This document shows positions 44,284 through 53,123 of a DNA stretch of 64,000 bases, piece after piece. The DNA is taken from positions 558,001 to 622,000 of the forward strand of contig NZ_JACXZA010000003.1 in NCBI RefSeq assembly GCF_014779765.1. Direction: 5' to 3'. This DNA is from Paenibacillus terricola (GTDB lineage Bacteria > Bacillota > Bacilli > Paenibacillales > Paenibacillaceae). The notes below the pieces were generated by a model. It was not told where the DNA came from, searched no databases, and worked only from the letters and a program-made list of their open reading frames with translations. Within the stretch, counting starts at the first letter, position 1. The number at the start of each line of letters is the position of its first letter. A program made the translations under genes and the position numbers.

Positions 44284-44302
44284 ATTGATAAGGAGGAATC
44301 AT

Positions 44303-45304
44303 ATGAGTCAAGAAATCGTATTAACAGGCATTAAGCCAACGGGCAAAGTACATCTTGGAAATTACATCGCAGCCATCAAGCCTGCGCTTGCCATCGCGCA
44401 AGAACGTCCATGCACCGCGCTCTATTTCATTGCCGACTATCATGGACTAACGTTCATTCAGGATAGGAATGAATTCAACGACCTTTCCTACGGAATTGCA
44501 GCAACATGGCTGGCAATTGGTCTGGATCCGGAACGTGTTATTTTCTACAGACAATCCGATGTTCCAGAGATATTCGAGCTGAGCTGGATCCTATCATGTC
44601 TGACTCCCAAAGGGCTGATGAATCGCGCCCACGCCTATAAAGCTGCTCTTGATACTAATCAGCAGTTAGACGTTGATCCAGACACTGGCGTTAATATGGG
44701 CTTATTCACTTACCCGATATTGATGGCGGCTGATATCCTGCTGTTTCAATCGGACATCGTGCCTGTCGGCAAGGATCAGATCCAGCATGTTGAGATCGCT
44801 AGAGATATTGCAGAAGCCTTCAATCGAAATTATGGGGAAACGTTCAAGATGCCGAATTACTTGGTAGACGAACATACTGCAGTCATCCCCGGTCTCGATG
44901 GCCGCAAAATGAGCAAGAGCTACAATAATACGATTCCGCTGTTCGAAACAGCAGAGAATCTGAAGAAGCTAATCGGCAAAATCAAAACCGATTCCACTCC
45001 CCCTCATGAACCAAAGGAACCGGATACATCGAATATTTTCTCGTTGTATACCCATTTTGCGACGCCAGATCAGATAGAAGCATTCAGAGATCAATTCCGC
45101 AGTGGGATTAGCTGGGGGGATGCGAAGCAGGAGCTGTTCCGAGTCGTGAATGCATTCTTGGAGCAACCGCGAGAGAAGTACAACGATCTCATTGCATCGC
45201 CAGATCAAATAGATAAGATTCTATATGAAGGCGCACAAAAGGCAAGAGCTCTGGCAGCACCTTTGCTGAATGAGGTCAAGCAGAGGATCGGACGTTATAG
45301 ATGA
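44303..45304 (+). CDS. trpS: Tryptophanyl-tRNA synthetase
   Basis: 333 aa class I synthetase charging tRNA-Trp. The start is the ATG at 44303 with AAGGAGG; longer frames reach into the T-box and are false. The HIGH-like signature is KVHLGNY near residue 15-20 and the KMSKS motif is GRKMSKSYNN near 195. Other marks: ALYFIADYHGLT and GLFTYPILMAADILLF. Controlled by the T-box. Its last 30 bases and the following 17 are duplicated at 49231-49277. Confidence 0.97.
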   Translation: MSQEIVLTGIKPTGKVHLGNYIAAIKPALAIAQERPCTALYFIADYHGLTFIQDRNEFNDLSYGIAATWLAIGLDPERVIFYRQSDVPEIFELSWILSCLTPKGLMNRAHAYKAALDTNQQLDVDPDTGVNMGLFTYPILMAADILLFQSDIVPVGKDQIQHVEIARDIAEAFNRNYGETFKMPNYLVDEHTAVIPGLDGRKMSKSYNNTIPLFETAENLKKLIGKIKTDSTPPHEPKEPDTSNIFSLYTHFATPDQIEAFRDQFRSGISWGDAKQELFRVVNAFLEQPREKYNDLIASPDQIDKILYEGAQKARALAAPLLNEVKQRIGRYR

Positions 45305-45321
45305 GCAAAATGAAGACCGGG
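45275..45321 (+). repeat. 47-bp direct repeat, left copy (trpS 3' end)
   Basis: Covers the last codons of trpS plus 17 bases. It matches 49231-49277 in 44 of 47 positions. Between the copies lies the DedA/PAP2/methyltransferase/two-component cassette. Confidence 0.9.
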
Positions 45322-45342
45322 TAAGCGGAAGCTTATCCGGCC
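45315..45342. terminator. Bidirectional terminator between trpS and the histidine kinase
   Basis: Arms CCGG(G)TAAGC (45317-45326) and GCTTATCCGG (45331-45340) with loop GGAA. It serves convergent trpS and the minus-strand cassette. Short T-runs on both sides. Confidence 0.65.
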
Positions 45343-45398
45343 TTCGAGTTACACTCAGTTTTACCTATCCTAACTAATGCTGTTGATGTCCGTCACCA

Positions 45399-46505
45399 TC
45401 AATTCCTTATTGGAATCTCAAGACAAAACCGATAATGCCCTTGGTTATGGTTAAGCGTTAGGTCGCCGCCATGCAGTCGGGCAATGCTTTGTGCAATAGC
45501 AAGTCCCAGCCCGGTACCCGATCCAATTAATGTGTTATCCGATGCACGCGAGTCATCGACACGATAAAATCGATCAAATAACCGCTCTTCCTGCTCGCTG
45601 GATAAAGCTTCCCCGTCATTCTCAATCTGAATGCTGATGCTGTCATTGATTAATGCGCAATGGACTTTAATCTCACCAGGACGATGCGAGAACTTTAAGG
45701 CATTCATAAGAAGATTGTCGATTGCACGAACCATTTTGTCCGGGTCAAGCAAAGCTGCTGTTTCGCTATCTGGCAATGTCCATGACACGGCGAGATCATG
45801 CTCCGCTGCAATCGGTTGAAATTCTGTTAAAAGTTGATGCAATAGTTCTTTAAAGTATATCTGTTGCAGTTGCAGCTTGGCCTCAGGGGAAGTAAGCCGG
45901 GTGTATTCGAATAACGAATCTATTCGTTTCTGAAGGCGAATGGCCTGATGATAAGTATGCTCTACGTATCTATCATATTCGGTTTCCGTTCGATAGCTCC
46001 TATCCTTCAGGAGATGAATATATCCGATCATGCTTGTGAGCGGAGTCCGAAGATCATGAGAGATCCCCGTAATAAGCTCCATGCGGTTCCGTTCATCCCG
46101 CCGCTCCTTTTCCCGTTGAATTTGCAATCGTTCAGCCATCGAATTGATATGAACGGCCACTGTTCCGAGTTCATCTTCTCGATCCACGGATGCTCGTTCT
46201 TCGAAATTTCCTGCGGCAATGACGGAGATGCTGTGGATTGTTTTCTGCAAGAAGCGAATAATCGGTCGGGTCAGCAGAAGAAAGGTAAAAAAGAAACTAA
46301 GAAGAAAGATAGATGTCGGCAACATAACAAACACGCTTATGGTGAAGCTATTAATATTATCTTGAATCCATTCCCCTACCCATTGGAAGGCGATTCCCCA
46401 AACAAGATAGGTGAAAATTAAAGCGAGTATTGCGCTTAACAACATAAGCCAGAACAATTTCAGACGTAAATTACTGATGCCAAATAGTTTCAGAACCCTA
46501 TGCAT
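45399..46505 (-). CDS. Membrane histidine kinase of an OmpR-type two-component system
   Basis: 368 aa. Two membrane helices (about 15-37 and 52-78) with almost no external loop, then HAMP, the phospho-acceptor motif GISHDLRTPLTSMIGYIH (His about 152) and a HATPase domain (NLLMNALKFS, GTGLGLAIAQSIARLHGG). Such small-loop kinases sense membrane state or depend on a partner protein. The start overlaps the regulator gene by 8 bases. Last gene of the DedA-PAP2-methyltransferase-regulator-kinase cassette; it likely monitors membrane or cell-wall damage. Confidence 0.93.
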   Translation of the reverse strand: MHRVLKLFGISNLRLKLFWLMLLSAILALIFTYLVWGIAFQWVGEWIQDNINSFTISVFVMLPTSIFLLSFFFTFLLLTRPIIRFLQKTIHSISVIAAGNFEERASVDREDELGTVAVHINSMAERLQIQREKERRDERNRMELITGISHDLRTPLTSMIGYIHLLKDRSYRTETEYDRYVEHTYHQAIRLQKRIDSLFEYTRLTSPEAKLQLQQIYFKELLHQLLTEFQPIAAEHDLAVSWTLPDSETAALLDPDKMVRAIDNLLMNALKFSHRPGEIKVHCALINDSISIQIENDGEALSSEQEERLFDRFYRVDDSRASDNTLIGSGTGLGLAIAQSIARLHGGDLTLNHNQGHYRFCLEIPIRN

Positions 46506-47187
46506 CTATTTTGTATCCCACTCCCCAGACAGTCTTAATGAACCGCGGTTCTCGTGGATTCGTCTCGATCTTCTCTCGTAAGTTGCGAATATGAGCCATG
46601 ACATTGTTCTCGGAGTTCATCGCTCGTTCTTTCCATACCGCTTCGTAGATGTGATTTGCACTAAACACCTGTCCCCGATGTCTCCCAAGCAGTTCCAATA
46701 TTCCGAACTCAAGCGGTGTCAGCTGCACTTTCTTCTCTCCTATGCTCACCAGATGACGTCGGAAATCGATAATAAGGCTGCCGATTTGAATATAGTGTTC
46801 GTCCTGTTGAGGCGTTATACGTTGACTTCGGCGCAACTGCGCTTTGACCCGAGCCACTAACTCAAGCGGATTAAACGGCTTACCTAGATAATCATCTGCC
46901 CCCATGGTTAGTCCGTTAATCTTATCAATGTCTTCTTGCTTTGCCGATAACATAAGAACCTGAACCTCAGACTGTTCACGGATTTTCCTACAGGTCATAA
47001 TACCATCAAGCCGGGGCATCATAACGTCGAGAATAACCAAATCGACCATCTCTCGACTCATAACTTCCAATGCTTCGATTCCGTCAGCAGCCTCAATGGT
47101 TCGTATATTTTCATTGTTAAGATACACAGTAATGACATCGCGAATATCTTTCTCGTCATCTACGACAAGGACTAGATGCTGTCTCAA
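46498..47187 (-). CDS. OmpR-family response regulator
   Basis: 229 aa from a TTG at 47187 (AAGGGG ten bases upstream); a longer frame exists but starts inside the methyltransferase gene. The receiver domain has Asp54 in DLVILDVMMPRLDG and Lys in LGKPFNPLELVARVKA. A winged-helix domain follows (about 130-229: LTPLEFGILELLGRHRGQVFS, RFIKTVWGVGYKIDA). It probably binds the TCTGARR boxes found upstream of the DedA and PAP2 genes of the same cassette. Confidence 0.94.
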   Translation of the reverse strand: MRQHLVLVVDDEKDIRDVITVYLNNENIRTIEAADGIEALEVMSREMVDLVILDVMMPRLDGIMTCRKIREQSEVQVLMLSAKQEDIDKINGLTMGADDYLGKPFNPLELVARVKAQLRRSQRITPQQDEHYIQIGSLIIDFRRHLVSIGEKKVQLTPLEFGILELLGRHRGQVFSANHIYEAVWKERAMNSENNVMAHIRNLREKIETNPREPRFIKTVWGVGYKIDA

Positions 47188-47212
47188 GTCAATCAACCCC
47201 TTAACTCTAATG

Positions 47213-47797
47213 CTAGTTCCATTCTTCCTGCTCCGTCCATTTGCGGCAGCAATAAACAAATGCAGGCGGTAAATTCAATGGTACCAGACGAATATCTTCG
47301 ATTTCAAAGCATTTCGCCAGCAGCGGCTTCATTTGAAGCGAATATTGAAAGGCTATAAACTGTCCTCCAGGCTTCAGCGACATTGTAATTTGTTCAAGCA
47401 GCCTTTCCCTGATTGCTGGAGAGAAATTGAAGAATGGGAGCCCGCTTACGATGCAATCTACCTGATCAATCCCATTCTGATGAAGAGCATCCACCATATG
47501 CTCAGCAGCAGGATAGCAGTGGTAATCGGGAAACTTAGCTTGAAGCTCAGAAGCCAACCTCGGTTCTTTCTCGAACAACACCACTTTTGTATCGCAGTGA
47601 ACACGCTGCGCAAGTGCGCGAGTAATAGCGCCTGTACCGGCCCCAAGCTCCGCAATTACGCCTAACGAATCTTCCCTGATCGCATTCACCATCGTTGTGG
47701 CTAGTCGAGGGGAACTCGGAATGATGCTCCCCATTTGTCTTGGATTCCTTAAGAAATGAGTTAGAAACGAGCGGCGCTCCTTATTCAGTAGAAACAT
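47213..47797 (-). CDS. SAM-dependent methyltransferase, phospholipid N-methyltransferase-like (PmtA type)
   Basis: 194 aa Rossmann-fold methyltransferase. Motif I is VIAELGAGTGAITRALA (about 48-64); the substrate-side motif IVSGLPFFNFS (about 115-125) and QFIAFQYSLQMKP are typical of PmtA-type enzymes that methylate phosphatidylethanolamine, and also resemble KsgA/Erm rRNA methylases. The N-terminal FLLNKERRSFLTHFLRNPRQMGSIIPSS is characteristic of the PmtA-like group. Overlaps the PAP2 gene by 17 bases, so it is coupled to a lipid phosphatase-like protein, which favours a lipid rather than rRNA substrate. Confidence 0.78.
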   Translation of the reverse strand: MFLLNKERRSFLTHFLRNPRQMGSIIPSSPRLATTMVNAIREDSLGVIAELGAGTGAITRALAQRVHCDTKVVLFEKEPRLASELQAKFPDYHCYPAAEHMVDALHQNGIDQVDCIVSGLPFFNFSPAIRERLLEQITMSLKPGGQFIAFQYSLQMKPLLAKCFEIEDIRLVPLNLPPAFVYCCRKWTEQEEWN

Positions 47798-48443
47798 GAT
47801 GCTTGCCTCCTTTCAGAGTCAAGCGTCTCTGCTGCATCCACACTAAAGCGATACCCGCAACTTGGAATAATAACTCACCGACTAGAATGCCTCCGACAAC
47901 ATCTGCTAATACGTGCTGCTTGATCAATATCGTGGAGGAGATAATAAGGACGGACATCGCTGTTGTTGCCCACCGGAATAATCGGTTGAATCCTGCTCCG
48001 CCGCGAAGCATGAGATAGCTGGTTAACACATGAATGCTCGGGAAACAGTTGAATGGCTGGTCATGTCGATACACGATCCAGACTAAGCGGTTGAACAATC
48101 CAGTCTCAGGCAGATTCTCCGGACGCGGGACAGTCGTTTGAAATATATAATATACGAAATATGCAACGATCAGGCCGCTGCATAATGCAAACAGCGTTCT
48201 ATAATAGGCCGCCCTATCCTTGAATGCCAATCCGATTAATACAACCGCAATAAACGGATACCACAGAACATACGGGATAACGAAACTTGAAACGAAAGGC
48301 GTTATTCGATCAAGATCCGTTACAAGACTATAGACGTGTTCCGTGGGATGGTTTAATCGCTGATAACAAATATTTAATAATGGAATCATGAGAAGCCATA
48401 GTAGAGGCAGCCACGTTGAACGGTTTCTTGTTAATCGGTTCAC
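47781..48443 (-). CDS. PAP2-family membrane phosphatase-like protein
   Basis: 220 aa with about six membrane helices. PAP2 signatures: a KxxxxxxRP-like stretch is weak (QTTVPRPENLPETG), but FPSIHVLTSYL and KQHVLADVVGG carry the two catalytic His. Such proteins remove phosphate from lipid phosphates (phosphatidate, undecaprenyl-PP) or transfer head groups, as in inositol-phosphoceramide synthase relatives. GTG start at 48443 with AGGAG upstream. Preceded by its own promoter with three TCTGARR boxes (48491-48531). Confidence 0.85.
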   Translation of the reverse strand: MNRLTRNRSTWLPLLWLLMIPLLNICYQRLNHPTEHVYSLVTDLDRITPFVSSFVIPYVLWYPFIAVVLIGLAFKDRAAYYRTLFALCSGLIVAYFVYYIFQTTVPRPENLPETGLFNRLVWIVYRHDQPFNCFPSIHVLTSYLMLRGGAGFNRLFRWATTAMSVLIISSTILIKQHVLADVVGGILVGELLFQVAGIALVWMQQRRLTLKGGKHHVSTE

Positions 48444-48475
48444 AGTATCATCTCCTGAGTTTGTTGATAAGGAGA

Positions 48476-48531
48476 ATGATATCCATCAACTCTGAGAACC
48501 TTAGAAGGATTTTTCTGAAGAAATTCTGAAG
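48476..48531 (-). promoter_or_regulatory. Regulated promoter of the PAP2 gene with three-box operator
   Basis: Plus-strand boxes TCTGAGA (48491), TCTGAAG (48514) and TCTGAAG (48525), that is, spacing 23 then 11 bases. A minus-strand -10 TATCAT lies at 48481-48476, nine bases beyond the nearest box. The 11-bp direct repeat is the classic layout for OmpR-type regulators. The DedA promoter has the same layout. Confidence 0.7.
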
Positions 48532-48544
48532 AAGTATAGGATGC

Positions 48545-49120
48545 TCATGGATTAGACCGCCGCTTTAATACAATATAAGAACTTGATGCTACCATGATGA
48601 GAAGCAAGAGCATTTTCTGATCAAATAAGGGGTTCAACATGTCCCCTAGGTGACTTCCGACAAACTTGCCAAATACAAAAAAGGTAGATGTCCAAACGAA
48701 TGCACTGGAATAAGAAATTAAAGCGAATTTCTTAAACGACACGTTGCTTAAGCCTACAAGCAGGGGAAACATGTATCGCACGATCGGCACAAAAAAGGCA
48801 AGACACATAGCGAGATCTCCGTGTTTCTTAAAAAGATTGTTCGCTTTTTCAAAATAACGATTCTCTTGAAGCTTTTTGTTGAATTTCTCCCCGAACAATC
48901 TACCGGCAGCAAAAGAGATTGTTATTGCGATGAATAAGCCGACTAAGATCGATATATACACCAGCCAGGGATTTAATGCACCTTTATTGCTTAGAATGGC
49001 ACCTGTTAATAACGTGACTTCATTGGGAACTGGAATTCCGAACGGTCCTAAGCAGAAAGCTAAGAAAAAAATCAAATATCCGTAATGCTCCACTTGATGG
49101 ATGATGATATCGCTTATCAT
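48545..49120 (-). CDS. DedA-family membrane protein
   Basis: 191 aa, about five membrane helices. DedA features: LGPFGIPVPNEVTLLTGAIL, ISFAAGRLFG and FFVPIVRYMFPLLVGLSNVSFKKF. DedA proteins are lipid flippases or recyclers (undecaprenyl phosphate, phosphatidylethanolamine) and affect antimicrobial-peptide resistance. AAGGGGAG precedes the ATG. First gene of the cassette, with its own three-box promoter at 49153-49208. Confidence 0.93.
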   Translation of the reverse strand: MISDIIIHQVEHYGYLIFFLAFCLGPFGIPVPNEVTLLTGAILSNKGALNPWLVYISILVGLFIAITISFAAGRLFGEKFNKKLQENRYFEKANNLFKKHGDLAMCLAFFVPIVRYMFPLLVGLSNVSFKKFALISYSSAFVWTSTFFVFGKFVGSHLGDMLNPLFDQKMLLLLIMVASSSYIVLKRRSNP

Positions 49121-49152
49121 TAATACTCTCCCCTTGGAATGTCGTTGAGAGT

Positions 49153-49208
49153 ATATTAGTTTAGAGATCTGAAAAGCTTAGCAGAATAATTCTGAAGAAA
49201 TTCTGAAA
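49153..49208 (-). promoter_or_regulatory. Regulated promoter of the dedA-like gene with three-box operator
   Basis: Plus-strand boxes TCTGAAA (49168), TCTGAAG (49191) and TCTGAAA (49202): spacing 23 then 11, exactly as at 48491-48531. A minus-strand -10 TAATAT at 49158-49153 is nine bases past the nearest box, again the same distance. Confidence 0.7.
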
Positions 49209-49230
49209 CTCTCATGAGTCGTCTCGGGCA

Positions 49231-49277
49231 GTCAAACAGAGGATTGGATGTTATAGATGAGCAAAATGAAGACCGGG
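49231..49277 (+). repeat. 47-bp direct repeat, right copy (trpS 3'-end duplicate)
   Basis: Matches the trpS end at 45275-45321 in 44 of 47 positions, including the TAGATGAGCAAAATGAAG junction after the stop codon. No trpS sequence lies upstream of it here. Confidence 0.9.
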
Positions 49278-49298
49278 CAGACGATTGTCTGCCCGGTC
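49271..49298. terminator. Terminator after the GH43 gene (shared with the duplicated trpS end)
   Basis: Perfect 12-bp arms GACCGGGCAGAC (49271-49282) and complement (49287-49298) with loop GATT. It follows the GH43 gene stop on the minus strand. Confidence 0.75.
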
Positions 49299-49317
49299 TT
49301 TCACCAGTCGTACGAGA

Positions 49318-52300
49318 TTAAACCCCAGTCCATTTCGCGATCAACGCTTGCGCGTCTGCGATCAGAATGCTTCGCACCGTGCCGTCTACGGCCTGGACCG
49401 AAGCGTTATTCAGGTGCTTCAGGAAGTCTTGCATATGCTTAGCCGCTTGATCCGGTCGGTTCATGTCCAGCTTATGCTGCGCTTGATCGAGCGCATTGTG
49501 CAACTGCTGGCTCATCGCGTTGTTGAAGCTGGCTTTATACCGCTCGAGCAATTGATTGATCGAATCAATGCTTGTTGTTACATTGATTCCTAAGCTTTGT
49601 TCAAGCTTGTTGCCTGCCGCATCCACTACGGTAACAGCAGCTGTGTAAGCTCCCGACTTGCCAGCTAGATCGACCACTGCTTCTGTACCTTTGGTAAGAT
49701 CCACTTGATAGATCGTACTATCAATTACGATCTGGGCTGCAGCTACACCGGACAAGTCGTCCGCAACTCGGAACGTTAACGGTATGCTATCTTCGATCGT
49801 ACCTCCATCTGCGAACGGCTGACCATTCACGGACAGTTCGAAGCTAGGCTTCTTCTGATCAAGCAGCACGGATACCGCATCCGACAACGCCGATTCCCCT
49901 GAGAGACTTGAGCTGCTGACCTTGTAAGAATAGGTCACCGCAGGATTCAGACCGCTGTCCGTAAAGGACGTTGCGCTTCCCGAATAAACCGGACTGTAAG
50001 GACCATCCGAGCTTGCAGCTCGGTATAGTGTATACGATGTTGAGCCGATTACTTTATCCCAAGCCAAGGATGCTGAATCCGTCGTTGTCGCGGTGACTTC
50101 AAGCCCCTTAAATGGATTCGCCGGGATCGTCAGATCGTTGTCGACGATCATGATCCAGTTGATCAACGGATCCTGCGCCGCCGTATTCCGTACCGTTACA
50201 TCGATCATGCCGTCCGTAACGTTAACCGTGTTGGCATACACTTGGTTAGAGATGAACGTAATGGCCGTCTTCTTCACGCCATTGATGTACAGATCTGCCT
50301 TGCGGGATGAATTGCTCCAAATATCGTTGAAGCCTGTATAAACCGTGTAAGCACCGTTGTGTACCGTAAACTTATAGGTCAGGTCCGTCCCTGCAGAGGA
50401 GCCGGAGACATTGCCGCCATTCAAATAACGAAGTGTGCTGAAAATATCGCCGTTCGCAGCGCCTGCCGGATTCGACTTCGTTCCCACATAGCCCCAAGGA
50501 GCCGGATCTCTTGGATTATAAGCTTGCTCCACAACAGATTTATTGATTAGTGTCTGCTGCATGTACGAGGCCATCAAATTATAATCACTTGTTGCTAGAC
50601 CACCGCTGTTTACCCAATAGACCGTCTTCTCCGGAATGGCGCTGATCGTGAACCGCAGCGCTTTGTTGTTGAAGGCTGTCAGCTTGGCATCGAGCGTATA
50701 GGTGCCTGGCATTGCGAACGTATTTGCCGTCACCGGCTGCGAGTTAACCGACCAGGTGACCGGTGTTACAACGGAAGCCGACGATCCGATCGGCGTAACC
50801 GGAATTGCGGTTGGCAGCGTAAGCGCTGAGCCCGTTGTAACGACTTCCGGCAGCTGAATATTCGCGTGCACCCCGACCATTTTATCCAATAAATCCTTCG
50901 TCCAGCTGCTGTACCACTTGATCGTCATCTCGGAATCTTGGCCGAACTCAATCGGCAGCCATACGTACTTCGCGGCTCCGTTCGCAAACGATCCGCCGTT
51001 CCAATCATCGCCGACATAGATGAACTTGCCGCTGGCAGCATCAACTGGAATTACCGCCGACGACTGGGAGTTGAAAGCTTTCTTCGGATCGGGATCGGAG
51101 GCCGATGTTCGAACGAACGGATCGGACAGGGTCGACCATGTTCCGAGCATACTGTCCGCCACGCTGAACATGTTCACGTTCGGAGCCCATCCCGTTGCGC
51201 CTGACGTGATCAGGTAATACTTGCCGTTATATTTGAACGCAGCAGGAGCTTCACGCACACCACCTGGGAAGACTCGAATATAATCCGTGCCGTATATCGC
51301 TTTGTAAGTCGTGTCGCGAACCGGATTGCCATTGGCATCAACATTGCCGTCCTTGTGCCAACCTGCAACGTCGGAGTAATCGTCCAGCAGCTTGGAGATG
51401 TAGATCGTCCGATTCTCTTCACTGGAGTAAATCAGATAGGCAGTGCCGTCATCATCCTTGAACAGGTTCATATCCCGCGCCATCCCTTTGTCGGATGGGA
51501 AATAGTCCGTCTGATCCGCAGGTGCCATATCCATCCGGTAGCTCCGCTGGTAGACGAATGGACCCGTCGGCGAGTCGCTTATCGCGTAACCTGCTTGCGC
51601 TTTGCCATAGTTCTGCGCATTGTTGTCGGCATTCTTATCGCCGTCCATGTGTGCCCACATGACGTACTTATGCGTCTTCTCATTGTAGATCACTTTCGGA
51701 CGCTCGAGGATCCGCCCCACCCGAATATCCGCCCAAACGTTATACGTATCCGTTCTGCTGGCATACAGCTGGGAGATAAGCGGATCGTTCGTGAAATCAT
51801 CCATCGACTTCACCAACGTAAGCGCCATGCCTTCATCCTTCCAATTGTACAGGTCTGTGGACGAATAAACGCGGACGCCTTGACCAGGCCACACCCCGTT
51901 ATGGTACTCGCCGTACCAATAATATTTGCCCGTCTGCTCATCGTACATAAAGCCAGGTCCATGGGCATCAATCACGTTGCCATCCGTATCCCGCATGATC
52001 TGATCTGGCAGGAAGGACGTGTAAGGTTCCATATGAAACAGCCCCGTACGCGCGGCGGCCAGCTTGCTTAGCTGATCTCTAACCCCGCCTGCTCCGATCT
52101 GGGCAGCATCTGAGTCCATAACGATTCCTCCGCTAGTCACCTTATCCGCAAAAGCTTGCGCCGCGACGAGTGCAGCATTCGCAGCGGCAATCGTACTGGA
52201 GGTATAGTAACGTGTGCCGTCCGCATTCGTCCGTAACATCTCAGACTGCAAGTCTGCGATCTTCGTCTGTAAGAATGACAACGGAATAGCCGTCTGTACC

Positions 52301-52914
52301 GTAATCAATCCAACCATCGGGTCATGATATTGATCATAAGGACCAGCCGAAGGCGCTTTCACCGCTACATTCAGTTCACCGTCGGAAACATTCACTTTAT
52401 AAGAACGTTCCACGAGTGTAGTCTCAGGCATACTCAGATCGCCGGAGACGTTGCTTCCTTCCAGCACAATGCTGAAGTTCCGCGTGCTCCAAGGGTTCCT
52501 GACGCCAACGGTTACATAATAATTGCCAGCCTCCGGCAAAGCGAAGCTGTAATTGACTGCCGTGTTAGTATTGTGCGTACTGCCCGAATAATAGCGGACC
52601 GAAGAATACTTATCGCCCGAGGTGCTTGTCCCCGTGTTAGAGCCGTATCCCCACTTCTTGCCCGTTACCGGATCGGTACCATACGCCTGATCCGTTACGC
52701 TCTGATATAAGCCCATCACATCGCCCGGGTCTGGTTGAGTCGGACTGGCGTCAGCGGCATCAGCGTAATAAAGCGTGTAATGATGATCGGCAAGCTGTTC
52801 ATCCGAATAACCGCCAGCGGACGAATCGGCCGCTGCCGCTATCCCTGTCAACGCCTGCGTTAAGGTGAGCGATGAGAGCAGAGGCAGCATCATAAGTTTG
52901 GACTTCATTCTCAT
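49318..52914 (-). CDS. Secreted multidomain GH43 enzyme (GH43_24 galactanase-like)
   Basis: 1198 aa from the ATG at 52914 (GAGGGGATGAACTT upstream). Signal peptide about 1-29. An N-terminal CBM-like beta domain (about 45-200) precedes the five-blade propeller (about 293-670) with DAHGPGFMYDEQTGKYYWYGEYHNG, GMARDMNLFKDDDGTAYLIYSSE and VREAPAAFKYNGKYYLITSGATGW. These stretches resemble exo-beta-1,3-galactanases of subfamily 24. A bacterial Ig-like domain follows (about 675-765), then a second CBM-like domain (about 770-930), a fibronectin type III domain (about 935-1021), another Ig-like domain and a C-terminal helical domain. It has no SLH or LPXTG anchor. Substrate (arabinogalactan side chains) is inferred. 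Confidence 0.85.
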   Translation of the reverse strand: MRMKSKLMMLPLLSSLTLTQALTGIAAAADSSAGGYSDEQLADHHYTLYYADAADASPTQPDPGDVMGLYQSVTDQAYGTDPVTGKKWGYGSNTGTSTSGDKYSSVRYYSGSTHNTNTAVNYSFALPEAGNYYVTVGVRNPWSTRNFSIVLEGSNVSGDLSMPETTLVERSYKVNVSDGELNVAVKAPSAGPYDQYHDPMVGLITVQTAIPLSFLQTKIADLQSEMLRTNADGTRYYTSSTIAAANAALVAAQAFADKVTSGGIVMDSDAAQIGAGGVRDQLSKLAAARTGLFHMEPYTSFLPDQIMRDTDGNVIDAHGPGFMYDEQTGKYYWYGEYHNGVWPGQGVRVYSSTDLYNWKDEGMALTLVKSMDDFTNDPLISQLYASRTDTYNVWADIRVGRILERPKVIYNEKTHKYVMWAHMDGDKNADNNAQNYGKAQAGYAISDSPTGPFVYQRSYRMDMAPADQTDYFPSDKGMARDMNLFKDDDGTAYLIYSSEENRTIYISKLLDDYSDVAGWHKDGNVDANGNPVRDTTYKAIYGTDYIRVFPGGVREAPAAFKYNGKYYLITSGATGWAPNVNMFSVADSMLGTWSTLSDPFVRTSASDPDPKKAFNSQSSAVIPVDAASGKFIYVGDDWNGGSFANGAAKYVWLPIEFGQDSEMTIKWYSSWTKDLLDKMVGVHANIQLPEVVTTGSALTLPTAIPVTPIGSSASVVTPVTWSVNSQPVTANTFAMPGTYTLDAKLTAFNNKALRFTISAIPEKTVYWVNSGGLATSDYNLMASYMQQTLINKSVVEQAYNPRDPAPWGYVGTKSNPAGAANGDIFSTLRYLNGGNVSGSSAGTDLTYKFTVHNGAYTVYTGFNDIWSNSSRKADLYINGVKKTAITFISNQVYANTVNVTDGMIDVTVRNTAAQDPLINWIMIVDNDLTIPANPFKGLEVTATTTDSASLAWDKVIGSTSYTLYRAASSDGPYSPVYSGSATSFTDSGLNPAVTYSYKVSSSSLSGESALSDAVSVLLDQKKPSFELSVNGQPFADGGTIEDSIPLTFRVADDLSGVAAAQIVIDSTIYQVDLTKGTEAVVDLAGKSGAYTAAVTVVDAAGNKLEQSLGINVTTSIDSINQLLERYKASFNNAMSQQLHNALDQAQHKLDMNRPDQAAKHMQDFLKHLNNASVQAVDGTVRSILIADAQALIAKWTGV

Positions 52915-53123
52915 AAGTTCATCCCCTCTTTCCAAGTATGTATGATGGCATCCCGTACAGCATCAGTATAGAGGGAGACGAACAGAGAAGGGGAGTGAAC
53001 GATTCCGCGAAGTCTGTCCATATGGCGGCGGCGGCATATGAACTTTTTGGACACAAGTGAACAAATACGGAAAAGTGCATAGGAATGCGGCTTCCGAGTG
53101 GTTTAATGCGTTATTCCTACCGT

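Noticed and set aside
44126-44302. Upstream extension of the trpS reading frame
   Set aside because: It runs through the T-box and its terminator; the ATG at 44303 has a strong ribosome site and the canonical N-terminus.
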